From assembly GCF_003937915.1 (NCBI RefSeq), contig NZ_RHUM01000008.1, positions 51,631-115,630 of the forward strand: DNA of 64,000 nt, written 5' to 3'. The position numbers and the translations under genes are program-made. Shown here piece after piece: positions 8,054 to 15,330 of this stretch (its first letter is position 1; the number at the start of each line of letters is the position of its first letter). Below the pieces are notes generated by a model. That model did not search any database and had not been told where the DNA came from. It saw nothing but the letters and a program-made list of their open reading frames with translations. Origin of the DNA: Erwinia sp. 198 (GTDB lineage Bacteria > Pseudomonadota > Gammaproteobacteria > Enterobacterales > Enterobacteriaceae).

Positions 8054-8369
8054 GCTGATTTGTTCCCTTATCAGAAGAGTAATCACGGAATACGCTAGCT
8101 ACCCGTATTCTGTAGAATGAAAAAATCGACTGCTTACCTTCTTTCTGAGCGGCCTGATGCATTACATTTCGCTTCCATCCGGCTACAGACTCCTCATTTT
8201 CCCACCACGACAAAGAAAGAATCTTTCCGGGCGTAGTCAGGCTTTGGAAACGCTCAATTGAAATAAAGCCGGGCGTGTCGGATAAGAGAGGCTTCAGATC
8301 CGAAGCGAGCTGAAGATATCTTTCCTGAGCCTCTGGCAGGGCATCTGCCTCAAAAAGTACTGCAATCAT
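8046..8369 (-). CDS. ABM-family monooxygenase-like protein
   Basis: A 107-residue antibiotic-biosynthesis-monooxygenase (ABM) fold protein. Visible features: MIAVLFEADALPEAQERYLQ, the GFISIERFQSLTTPGKILSL strand pair, and WWENEESVAGWKRNVMHQAA, the usual helix with paired Trp. ABM proteins are small ferredoxin-like dimers that oxidise quinols or other aromatics without cofactors, though many have unknown substrates. It is the first gene of the ABM-ACT-ArsR operon. The substrate cannot be read from sequence. Confidence 0.78.
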   Translation of the reverse strand: MIAVLFEADALPEAQERYLQLASDLKPLLSDTPGFISIERFQSLTTPGKILSLSWWENEESVAGWKRNVMHQAAQKEGKQSIFSFYRIRVASVFRDYSSDKGTNQHV

Positions 8370-8542
8370 GATCCGCTCCGTTGTTAATTTACGGACAGTT
8401 TAATGATGATGAGGGCATGCTGCTTCGGTCGGCACCGAAGTATGCCTGTGCGTTAGCGAAGCCATCGACATGGATAAGCGATGAACAGCAAATTCATAAG
8501 TTGAAAAGCGGGACAACATAGAAGTATGGGTTCCTGGCCAAT

Positions 8543-8558
8543 GTCCGCTTCTGGCACA
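8543..8558. repeat. Short intergenic repeat GTCCGCTTCTGGCACA (copy 1)
   Basis: Identical to 9701-9716; a near-copy in reverse orientation (TGTGCCAAAGCGGAC) lies at 15214-15228. Related halves (GAGCGAAAAGCGGAC / GAGCGAAAAGCGGGC) lie at 6863 and 10391. All are intergenic. Confidence 0.6.
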
Positions 8559-8638
8559 TAGCTGCCTGACACGGGCAGGCATAAACCCTGGCTTGTTCAC
8601 CCGGTTTTTCTCTAAAGAACAATAAGGAATTGAATAAC

Positions 8639-9418
8639 TTATTCTGGAATGATTTCGTCTTGACGAAGTGTTAACACTTCAAAACCGTCTGCGGTCACAG
8701 CGATGGTGTGTTCCCACTGAGCCGAGAGTTTTTTATCCCGGGTTACCACTGTCCAACCGTCTTTTTTGGTTTTTATTTTGCTGCTCCCCTGATTTACCAT
8801 AGGTTCGATGGTAAAAACCATCCCCGCCTGTAACGCTTCGCCTGTACCGGGTTTACCATAGTGCAGCACCTGCGGTTCTTCATGCATTTCTTTGCCGATA
8901 CCGTGCCCGCAATATTCCCTGACAACGCTATAGCCACTGTTTTCAACATGCGTCTGGATGGCATGACCGATGTCCCCCAGTGTTGCGCCCGGTTTTACCG
9001 TTTTTATGCCCAGCCACATGGCTTCCCGGCTTATTTCCACCAATCGGCGGGCGAGCGGAGAGACGTCTCCGATCAGATACATTTTGCTGGAATCGGCAAT
9101 CAGGCCCTCTTTCTCCAGGGTGATATCTACGTTAACGATAGCGCCGGATTTCAGGTGTTCGTGAGCCTTAGGGACACCGTGACAAACTACTTCATTCACA
9201 GAAGTATTCAGCACGTAAGGATAATCATATTGTCCTTTACTGGCAGGACGGGACTGCAACTGCTCGACAATAAATGCTTCTGCGCAATTATTGATATCCA
9301 GGGTGGACACTCCCGGAACAATAAACGTATCTAACATCTCAAATACGGAGGCAAGCAATGCTCCTGCATGACGCTGCCGGGCAAGTTCATCTGCGGTTTT
9401 AATGGGAATTGATGGCAT
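8639..9418 (-). CDS. Type I methionine aminopeptidase, second copy
   Basis: A 259-residue protein of the Map1 family, which removes the initiator methionine from nascent proteins. All five metal ligands are visible: Asp in NVDITLEKEG, Asp in IADSSKMYLIG, His in CGHGIGKE, Glu in FTIEPM, and Glu in QWEHTIAV. The substrate-site His of VCHGVPK is also present. The housekeeping map normally lies beside rpsB/tsf, so this accessory-region gene is a paralogue. It overlaps the upstream ParD-like gene by 20 bp, so the two are co-translated. This pairing is seen in other enterobacteria, but its purpose is unclear to me. Confidence 0.88.
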   Translation of the reverse strand: MPSIPIKTADELARQRHAGALLASVFEMLDTFIVPGVSTLDINNCAEAFIVEQLQSRPASKGQYDYPYVLNTSVNEVVCHGVPKAHEHLKSGAIVNVDITLEKEGLIADSSKMYLIGDVSPLARRLVEISREAMWLGIKTVKPGATLGDIGHAIQTHVENSGYSVVREYCGHGIGKEMHEEPQVLHYGKPGTGEALQAGMVFTIEPMVNQGSSKIKTKKDGWTVVTRDKKLSAQWEHTIAVTADGFEVLTLRQDEIIPE

Positions 9419-9623
9419 TGATCACCTCCATTAAACGGTCAGAGCCTGATTTCAGCATCATAATTTTGATTTGTTGATAATTAAGCTCCGGGTAAAGTTC
9501 ACTCATCATACCGAGGCGGATCCAGTATTCGGCTTGCGCGTTAACTGAACGTGACATGGCTTTACTGGCATCGCGAACGTCTTCATGTAGCAAATCTGAA
9601 ATTTTGACAATACCCACAAACAT
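9399..9623 (-). CDS. ParD-like protein linked to the second Map
   Basis: A 74-residue protein resembling the ParD_like family: IVKISDLLHEDVRDASKAMS, then RSVNAQAEYWIRLGMMSELY and QQIKIMMLKSG. The N-terminus has the look of a ribbon-helix-helix DNA-binding unit. I start it at ATG 9623; a reading of 18 more residues upstream is AT-rich and has no ribosome site. Its end overlaps the Map gene. A ParD-like antitoxin followed by an aminopeptidase instead of a ParE toxin is an unusual pair; it may autoregulate the operon. Confidence 0.7.
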   Translation of the reverse strand: MFVGIVKISDLLHEDVRDASKAMSRSVNAQAEYWIRLGMMSELYPELNYQQIKIMMLKSGSDRLMEVINAINSH

Positions 9624-9700
9624 ATACTCTGTAATAATATATATATAAATCGTATATCTTTCACAGGCAGATGTCACTGGGATTTTGTCATTAAACAGAG

Positions 9701-9716
9701 GTCCGCTTCTGGCACA
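9701..9716. repeat. Short intergenic repeat GTCCGCTTCTGGCACA (copy 2)
   Basis: Exact copy of 8543-8558; the two copies flank the ParD-like/Map2 pair. Confidence 0.6.
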
Positions 9717-9741
9717 GGACTGCTGTTGCAGCCCTCACAGG

Positions 9742-10344
9742 CTAGACTTCAATTGACTCTGATATCTCCAGAGCATCATCTACTTCAATGCCAAGGTAAC
9801 GAACTGTGCTTTCAAGTTTTTTGTGACCCAAAAGTAACTGGATTACTCGAAGGTTCTTCGTTTTTTTATAGATCAGATATGGCTTAGTTCTGCGCATTGA
9901 ATGCGTACTGTAGAGCGTCTCGTCGAGACCCAGCTTCCCAATCCATCCATGAAAAATACGGTTATATTGCCTGGTTGAGATGTGTCGTGAAGAACCAACG
10001 CCGGACTGGAAAAGATAGTCGTTATTACGTAGTTGGGCCATTTTGATCCATGCGGCTACAGCCTCTCTGGTTCCCTTAGTCAGTTCAAACTGAACAGGGC
10101 TGCCCGTTTTCTGCTGCAGCACTGTCGCTCTGCCCGAAACAGAGTGTCCATAGGCCACATCAGAAACTTTTAGCTTAACCAAATCACAGCCCCGAAGTTT
10201 ACTGTCCAGAGCCATGTTAAAAAGAGCCAGATCACGAACTTTTCCTTCCAGCTCAAGACGTATACGAATTCCCCAGATATGAGAGATCTGAAGAGGCCGT
10301 TTCTGGCCAATAATGCGGCTTTTGTTCCAGGGGGATGTTTTCAT
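9742..10344 (-). CDS. Short tyrosine recombinase
   Basis: A 200-residue tyrosine recombinase made of little more than the catalytic domain. It carries the catalytic Arg in SKLRGCDLVKLKVSDV, the HxxR box in YSTHSMRRTKPYLIY, and the nucleophile region LGHKKLESTVRYLGIEVDDA with Tyr. The RHRY set is complete, so the enzyme may be active. Family members of this size are common on plasmids and islands of proteobacteria and act like FimB-size recombinases. ATG 10344 has a GGAG site; a TTG at 10350 is the alternative. Its target site is not visible. Confidence 0.85.
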   Translation of the reverse strand: MKTSPWNKSRIIGQKRPLQISHIWGIRIRLELEGKVRDLALFNMALDSKLRGCDLVKLKVSDVAYGHSVSGRATVLQQKTGSPVQFELTKGTREAVAAWIKMAQLRNNDYLFQSGVGSSRHISTRQYNRIFHGWIGKLGLDETLYSTHSMRRTKPYLIYKKTKNLRVIQLLLGHKKLESTVRYLGIEVDDALEISESIEV

Positions 10345-10525
10345 GTTCAATCTCCATTGGGTTAGGAGATGTGATTATGAGTGTCCCGTATGAGCGAAAA
10401 GCGGGCATTAACGCCCAATTAAAGTGTGAAGCACGTATTCACCATACTCAATTTGAATACCTTAATCACTAAATTTGAACCAAACTGAAAATGCCAAGCG
10501 TGCTGAGCCATTCTTAAATTGTTTG

Positions 10526-11491
10526 TTATATTTCAAGCACGACAGAGTCAATAGACAACCTTGAGTTATCAGAAATATCCTCGACAAACTCAGCCCACGT
10601 ACCTCTCTCGACTCTTCGACTGCAATAATGCGAAGTAGCCCTAATGAAGCCAATAGCGACGTCATACAAATCTTGGATAAATTCTTCTATAATAGCTTCG
10701 TTGTTGTCACCGTAGGATAAAAATATAGAGTCACGATAGTTCGCTTTACCACGGTATCTAAATGCCTGAATAAGGAAATTAACTTGTCCTTTTTCTAGTG
10801 CGTGATCGCGAACTTCGCGAGCAGCTTTCGTGCGAAAGTTGTCAACACCAAGAGCTTTGAAATCACGAGAAGTTCTCACCCTCTCTTCTGTTTCCCACTT
10901 TTTGTAGCCATGAGTCCCCTTTAGATAGGAAACCAGTGCACCATGAGCAGTTTCATTATCATAAGCTCTATCATTCAGGTCGAAACGGTTAGCACCTCTA
11001 TATGCAGCAATCTCGGCATCAGCAGTGTTTGAAACTAAACTAGTTAGAAGAAGATTAAATGGATATGGGATAAGTTCTTTTTCCGCGATATCTGACTGCC
11101 AAACTTTTGCTGTGGCTGTATGTGTCTCTTGAATAGAACCAGAAGATGCTGCAACCATCGCGCTAGCGGAAAAATAGATACTGTAATACCAAGAAATAAT
11201 AGCTGAACGACATATGTCATATTTATCTTCGACATCTTTATTCATACTTTTCAAAGATGACAGATTATGTAAGGCCATCATTGTGTTCTCAAACACAAGC
11301 GTATCAGCTTCACGATTGACAGGTCTACGTTGTACCCGAGCATATAAATCATTTAGTTTATCATCAGCACAAGCGCCACCGTTAACGACTTCGGCAAGGG
11401 CCCTCATCCAATTTACAGTCCCCTGAAACGCAAACCGGGGCTCTGCCTGATCACCGGCTTCAAATAGCCTGTCTAATAGCCACTTACTCAT
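10526..11491 (-). CDS. Uncharacterised protein, possibly with a HEPN-like domain
   Basis: A 321-residue soluble protein that I do not recognise. Around residues 94-130 the sequence SAIISWYYSIYFSASAMVAA followed by a THTATAKVW stretch resembles the AYYAxFxAA...TH pattern of HEPN-type helical domains, but the typical RxxxxH motif of HEPN nucleases is not evident. The C-terminal third is rich in charged helices. It has no operon partner, its A/T content is higher than the core genes, and it stands between a recombinase and a phage remnant, the sort of place where defence genes are found. A defence role is speculation. Confidence 0.5.
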   Translation of the reverse strand: MSKWLLDRLFEAGDQAEPRFAFQGTVNWMRALAEVVNGGACADDKLNDLYARVQRRPVNREADTLVFENTMMALHNLSSLKSMNKDVEDKYDICRSAIISWYYSIYFSASAMVAASSGSIQETHTATAKVWQSDIAEKELIPYPFNLLLTSLVSNTADAEIAAYRGANRFDLNDRAYDNETAHGALVSYLKGTHGYKKWETEERVRTSRDFKALGVDNFRTKAAREVRDHALEKGQVNFLIQAFRYRGKANYRDSIFLSYGDNNEAIIEEFIQDLYDVAIGFIRATSHYCSRRVERGTWAEFVEDISDNSRLSIDSVVLEI

Positions 11492-11733
11492 GATAAACCT
11501 TTGGAAATATGCGGTTATTCAGCGGAAAAATCTGTATCTAAACACGGACTTTTCCACGTTTGTAAATTTAATGTGTGGAACACTACATCGCTTTTGTATA
11601 ACTGACAACAGCTTATAGGTACAGCCGGGAATTGTATTTGTTATAAATACGGATTAATCCACCTAACAAGTGGTGGCGATACCTTGATCCGGACAAGATA
11701 TTTTTGCAGTGCAACAACGTCTGCAATTGGCAC

Positions 11734-11753
11734 AAACCGGCCGGAGCCGGTTT
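11734..11753. terminator. Hairpin downstream of the P4-alpha remnant
   Basis: 8-bp arms AAACCGGC / GCCGGTTT around CGGA. On the plus strand it is followed by tggtctttt. It begins 16 bp past the stop codon of the alpha fragment. Confidence 0.5.
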
Positions 11754-11769
11754 GGTCTTTTCGTATAAT

Positions 11770-12567
11770 TTATGTATCACAGCGCGGCGACCAGTCGGCC
11801 TCGCAGTCTTCGCTCAGCTTCAGGCTGGGCCGGATGCCGTTCTTTGTTTTGCTCTTCAGCAGCTCAATCTCATACTCCTTCAGCGTCTGCGGCACCGCCT
11901 GGCCGAACGCGGTCAGGCTCATGGGGTACTGATGCCCTCTGGCCTCCATAAATGACAGGTAGGCGTGATAGAGATAGCGACGCGGGTTCATCGGCCGGAT
12001 ATTGGCGTTGCCGATAAACAGCCCGTTCGGCGTACTCAGCGGCGTCAGATAGCCGCAGAAGTCGACCAGCGAATCGGCGCTGCGCTTGATTTCCAGCGTC
12101 TCCTCTGACGACTGCTGCGCCTGAAGCAGCTCGCGGGCATCGTCAGGGCGGGTGAAGCGCTGTATCAGGTGGCGCACGATAACCGCCAGCTCACCGGCAA
12201 TCTTCTCCAGCAGCTGCGGGTCGCGCTCGTTCGCCGGTATCACGTCCGGGAAAGGCAGGATTACCCGGCGACGCGACACGCCGCCGCTGCGGTCGCAGAA
12301 GCGCATCGTGTTGTTGTTCACCGCCAGTATTACCGCCGGGATGTGAGTTGAGTAGGCATCACGGTATTTCGGGTCAATCGCCACGGCGTCGCCGCCGGTA
12401 ATGGCCTTGATGCCCGCGCCGTCGCCGCTCCATTTTTCCTGGTCGGGCAGGATAATGAATGAGTAGCAAACCACGCTGGCGCGTTCCCTCGAAAGTTCCA
12501 GCTTATCGATGGAAGCAGTTATGGTGTGGTTTTCTCCGACCGGCAGTAGAAATCTTCCTGCTCGCAC
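11770..12567 (-). pseudogene. C-terminal fragment of a phage P4-type alpha primase/helicase gene
   Basis: A reading frame of 265 codons that from about residue 20 matches the C-terminal third of P4 gp-alpha: SRERASVVCYSFIILPDQEK, then GGDAVAIDPKYRDAYSTHIP, AVNNNTMRFCDRSGGVSRRR and PRRYLYHAYLSFMEARG. P4 alpha is normally about 770 residues with primase, superfamily-3 helicase and origin-binding regions. The primase part and the Walker A motif are missing, so no replication function is expected. The first 20 codons are out of register with the family, marking the break, which lies just beside an att-like block. Confidence 0.82.
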
Positions 12568-12573
12568 CGATGA

Positions 12574-12680
12574 AGCACGAACTCAGGGCACAAAAAAGCC
12601 CGCAGGGCTTGTGCCGTGCGGGCTTCCAGGACTTCTACGGATGGCTCTGGAACCATAGCTGGCGGAGTCTGAATTGGTTG
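12574..12680. repeat. att-like block 2: ssrA-downstream terminator plus decayed ssrA end
   Basis: Matches 45108-45229 closely: gggcacaaaaaagcccgcag, a hairpin with arms AGCCCGC/GCGGGCT, then aggacttc, cggatg, ctctgg and gctggcgg, after which ssrA identity is lost. It lies directly beside the broken end of the P4-alpha fragment and before the CP4-57-like tail. Probably an island boundary. Confidence 0.8.
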
Positions 12681-12855
12681 TGTAACTTGTTGTTTAATAG
12701 CTGATAACCTTCAGTTCAATTTTCATTTTGGTCCCATTGTTGGCCCTAAAAGAAAATGTCAGGTTTTTTGCAGGGGAGGGGAGGTTACAGTAGAAGTCTC
12801 TTCGTCTGTGAGATTAGCATTTTGCTTTCCTTTAGTCTGCTCTGTATTTAAGCGT

Positions 12856-13185
12856 TTATTTCACATTAGTTTTTAGCAAGCCGGTAGAGCGCCTTGCTCG
12901 CAGAATATCCACTACGGAAATATACGGGGTTTGTTCTTGCCATGAAAATCCCTTCCGGTCGATACGGACAAGCCCGTATTTTTCGACAAGAAAGTTCACC
13001 GCATCGCTGAGCGATACTCCAGCATCAATATGCTCTCGTATGGTGGTTTCATTACTGAAGGGTGTGTCGTTTAGCGTCAGGCCTTAGTGTTGTTCCAGCA
13101 GTCGTGTCAGTAACATTTGCCAGACAGCCACGGGCGACAGACAGGGCTTCGTCGCCCGCGAAATTGTTGCAGGTAGATTTTTCAT
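12856..13185 (-). pseudogene. cbtA: cbtA/yeeV-type toxin gene with one in-frame stop
   Basis: Reads as a 109-residue CbtA-family protein (type IV toxin that blocks MreB/FtsZ polymerisation) except that codon 34 is TAA (13084-13086). Before the stop: [20 protein letters not shown] and LLTRLLEQH; after it, in the same frame: [40 protein letters not shown] and [13 protein letters not shown] to the natural stop at 12856. E. coli CbtA has Tyr at the stop position ([11 protein letters not shown]), so a single base change from TAT or TAC explains it. The antitoxin gene just upstream is intact. Tolerance of a lost toxin is expected; sequencing error is the alternative. Confidence 0.88.
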
Positions 13186-13205
13186 GTTTGCTCTCGTGAA
13201 ATTTG

Positions 13206-13523
13206 TTAGCGTTGAGTGGGATAAATGGCGATGTATACGTAGCCGCAACTACCAAGGGTATCGGCTTCGCAAGTGAAACCGTTGTGGTACAGGGTGACAC
13301 AATGGGCATGGCGGGGATTCATTTCACCAGTGGTCAGCATCGATTCCATCTGACTGATAAAATGTGGAAATACGACATCCAACTTCAGGCTTTCGGCATC
13401 ACTAAACTTACCGGTGATACTGGCCCGGTCAGCCAGATAGTGCAGCCGGTTGCCCTCCTGCACCAGACGTGCTCCCAGGCACGGCGTGATATCCCGCTGC
13501 AGGCCCCATGTGGGGTTGCTCAT
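13206..13523 (-). CDS. cbeA: CbeA/YeeU family antitoxin
   Basis: A 105-residue protein of the YeeU/YfjZ/YagB family. It shows [60 protein letters not shown] and the final YVYIAIYP. In E. coli this antitoxin acts against CbtA by stabilising MreB and FtsZ filaments rather than by binding the toxin. It is 17 bp downstream of the yeeT remnant and 20 bp upstream of the broken toxin gene, the usual order. Length is slightly shorter than E. coli YeeU (122), because the N-terminal extension is missing. Confidence 0.9.
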   Translation of the reverse strand: MSNPTWGLQRDITPCLGARLVQEGNRLHYLADRASITGKFSDAESLKLDVVFPHFISQMESMLTTGEMNPRHAHCVTLYHNGFTCEADTLGSCGYVYIAIYPTQR

Positions 13524-13540
13524 TTATAACCTCTTTATTG

Positions 13541-13762
13541 TCAGTTCAGGGTGATACTCATCAGACAAGTATAAGGTCCGTTGCAGTCCTGGCGGCGTTC
13601 GGCGTATACCGCCAGCACACCGGAAATGTCAGGAACCACCTTAACGGTGTAATGACAGACACTGCCATGCCACTGGTATCTGCCAGTACAGAATCAAACA
13701 ATGCGGGAGGCCGGATGCTGACGGTATATCGTCATCGCCCGGCGTTTACTGATAATTTTCAT
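13541..13762 (-). pseudogene. yeeT: yeeT-like (DUF987) gene with one in-frame stop
   Basis: A 73-codon frame that matches YeeT/DUF987 over its full length: MKIISKRRAMTIYRQHPASR at the start, FCTGRYQWHGSVCHYTVKVV in the middle and YAERRQDCNGPYTCLMSITL at the end. Codon 23 is TGA (13694-13696), where family members have a sense codon just before FCTG. Function of YeeT is unknown. It sits between radC-like and cbeA genes, the standard CP4-type order. The stop probably inactivates it; together with cbtA it shows that this tail is decaying by point mutation. Confidence 0.85.
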
Positions 13763-13770
13763 GTAATACC

Positions 13771-14253
13771 TCAAAGCAGACCATGTTCAGCGAACGACAA
13801 TATCTGCGTGCCACCGACAATGAGATGGTCAGGCACACGGATATCAACGAGCTGAAGCGCCTGTACCAGACGCTGCGTGATGGTTTTATCTGCCTGGCTG
13901 GGTGTGATGTCACCTGAGGGATGGTTATGCGCCAGTATCACTGCTGCCGCATTGAAGTACAGAGCCCGCTTGACCACCTCACGGGGATGTACCTCGGTGC
14001 TGCTAATGGAACCGGCAAACAGGGTTTCGTGGGCAATCAACTGGTTCTGTTGATTGAGATAAAGCACCATAAACTCCTCTCGCTCAAGCCCGGCCATTTT
14101 CAACCGCAGCCAGTCGCGGGCGGCCTGTGTGGAGGTGAACGCCACGCCAGTTTCGCGCAGGTGGCGGTCAAGCAGGGCCAGGGCATGTTGCACAGTGCGT
14201 TGTGCGCTTAGTGGGAGTACCGGAGCCAGTGGGGAGATTGACTGTTCCATCAT
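13771..14253 (-). CDS. RadC-like JAB-domain protein (YeeS/YfjY type)
   Basis: A 160-residue protein almost identical in pattern to YfjY/YeeS of E. coli CP4 prophages. It carries the JAMM metal motif HNHPSGDITPSQAD and the upstream Glu-bearing LAHETLFAGSISSTEVHPRE. JAB/RadC proteins are predicted metalloproteases or nucleases; the role of these island versions is unsettled. ATG 14253 follows a GAGGA site; a TTG overlapping the ardB stop (14265) opens the frame earlier. Member of the ardB-radC-yeeT-cbeA-cbtA set. Confidence 0.9.
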   Translation of the reverse strand: MMEQSISPLAPVLPLSAQRTVQHALALLDRHLRETGVAFTSTQAARDWLRLKMAGLEREEFMVLYLNQQNQLIAHETLFAGSISSTEVHPREVVKRALYFNAAAVILAHNHPSGDITPSQADKTITQRLVQALQLVDIRVPDHLIVGGTQILSFAEHGLL

Positions 14254-14261
14254 GAGTGTCC

Positions 14262-14720
14262 TCAATCAATAATGCGCAGAATGGTGCTGGATTCAGGGTG
14301 CTGCAGGGCGTAATCCCGCAGTCGGTAATAATGCTCAGTCATGGCATCGCATTCGGTGCGACAGGCGTGATGGCTGTATTCAATCAGGCAGGCAGCGATA
14401 CCGGCGGCTTCCGTGCTCATTTCCGCATCATTGCCGTTCATGCTGTTGAGCAGATGCCATTTATCATCACTGCCAGCATCGGGAGCCATAAACGCGCCGC
14501 CATTGCTGAGCGTGTAAAAGGACCAGATACCGCCGTTGTACTCATCACAGAAGCGGTCCATCCAGGCGAAAATGCGTGGTTCCAGCGTTATCCACTGCGG
14601 GATAGTGCCAAAGTACAGCGGCCAGAAATCGAGACGCTGTTCGTCAGGTACTGGTGTTGCAGTAAGGTCAAATTGAGGTTCATTAGCGGGCACCAATTCG
14701 CATTGCTTTTGTGTCGTCAT
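14262..14720 (-). CDS. ArdB/KlcA family antirestriction protein
   Basis: A 152-residue protein of the ArdB/KlcA/YfjX family, which protects incoming DNA from type I restriction without being a DNA mimic. Seen: DFWPLYFGTIPQWITLEPRI, FAWMDRFCDEYNGGIWSFYT and LSNGGAFMAP. The C-terminal HACRTECDAMTEHYYRLRDY is also typical. First intact gene of the CP4-57-like tail. The gene appears complete and may still protect DNA, although the rest of the element is decayed. Confidence 0.9.
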   Translation of the reverse strand: MTTQKQCELVPANEPQFDLTATPVPDEQRLDFWPLYFGTIPQWITLEPRIFAWMDRFCDEYNGGIWSFYTLSNGGAFMAPDAGSDDKWHLLNSMNGNDAEMSTEAAGIAACLIEYSHHACRTECDAMTEHYYRLRDYALQHPESSTILRIID

Positions 14721-14804
14721 GGATTTTCTCCGTCAATAGAAAACGCCAGCGGCGATGCCTGGCATATGAGGTAATAAAGCGCGTTTGGGAAGGTGAAATG
14801 TTGC

Positions 14805-15060
14805 TGTTAAATGATTCGGAGTCAGCGGAGGGAAGGCGTCGGTGTGGATGCCTGTCCTGCGGTTATAGCGGCTAAGACCTTCACCGGCATCCGGTTAAAA
14901 GTTCCATGCCCGTCAACTATCCGACCTTCGGCATCACGAATTATCAGGCGGACGTGACTGCCCTGGTCGTTTTCAATGTTAATGCCGGTGATACCGGCAG
15001 ATACCAGTGGCCCTGCTACGCAATCAGCCGATGCCCACTGCGGCAGACCAGAAAGCGTTT
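14805..15060 (-). pseudogene. DUF905-like gene, frameshifted and truncated
   Basis: On the minus strand one frame reads INIENDQGSHVRLIIRDAEG, matching the core of DUF905 proteins that sit beside ardB in CP4-type elements. The continuation (PDAGEGLSRYNRRTGIHTDA) is in another frame and is preceded by a TAA where family members have Glu. So there is at least one frameshift and one nonsense change. The N-terminal part is not recognisable. Confidence 0.65.
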
Positions 15061-15123
15061 GTTAAAATGACTACCAACCTTCAGAGTTGCTCATTACTAC
15101 TTCCCAGAAAAATAATAAAAAAG

Positions 15124-15147
15124 CGGCAGAATCGTGAGATTCTGCCG
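15124..15147 (-). terminator. Terminator of the citMHS-otnCK unit
   Basis: Perfect 10-bp arms CGGCAGAATC / GATTCTGCCG with a 4-nt loop; read on the minus strand it is followed by a T-rich run (opposite aataataaaaaa). It is about 180 bp past the CitMHS stop codon. Confidence 0.7.
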
Positions 15148-15213
15148 TTAATCGGGTATGTTCATAGAAATGATATATATCTGAATGCTTTTATATTGCT
15201 GATAGGCACATTC

Positions 15214-15228
15214 TGTGCCAAAGCGGAC
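15214..15228. repeat. Short intergenic repeat, reverse copy
   Basis: TGTGCCAAAGCGGAC, the reverse complement of GTCCGCTTTGGCACA; one base shorter than the exact copies at 8543 and 9701. Confidence 0.5.
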
Positions 15229-15330
15229 ATTTGTATGCAGAAGGGCTAGCGCCTGGTAACGCACTCCTATGTCGAAGATTATTCTGCCCTTACCTTATTC
15301 ACTGCCTCAAGTGAGGTTTTTGTCTTACTC

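Noticed and set aside
9742-10344. Integron integrase with a cassette array
   Set aside because: The recombinase is too short, lacks the IntI-specific insertion, and I see no attC-like sites.
13694-13696. TGA in yeeT as a selenocysteine codon
   Set aside because: DUF987 proteins are not selenoproteins and no selenocysteine-insertion element is evident; a nonsense mutation is simpler.
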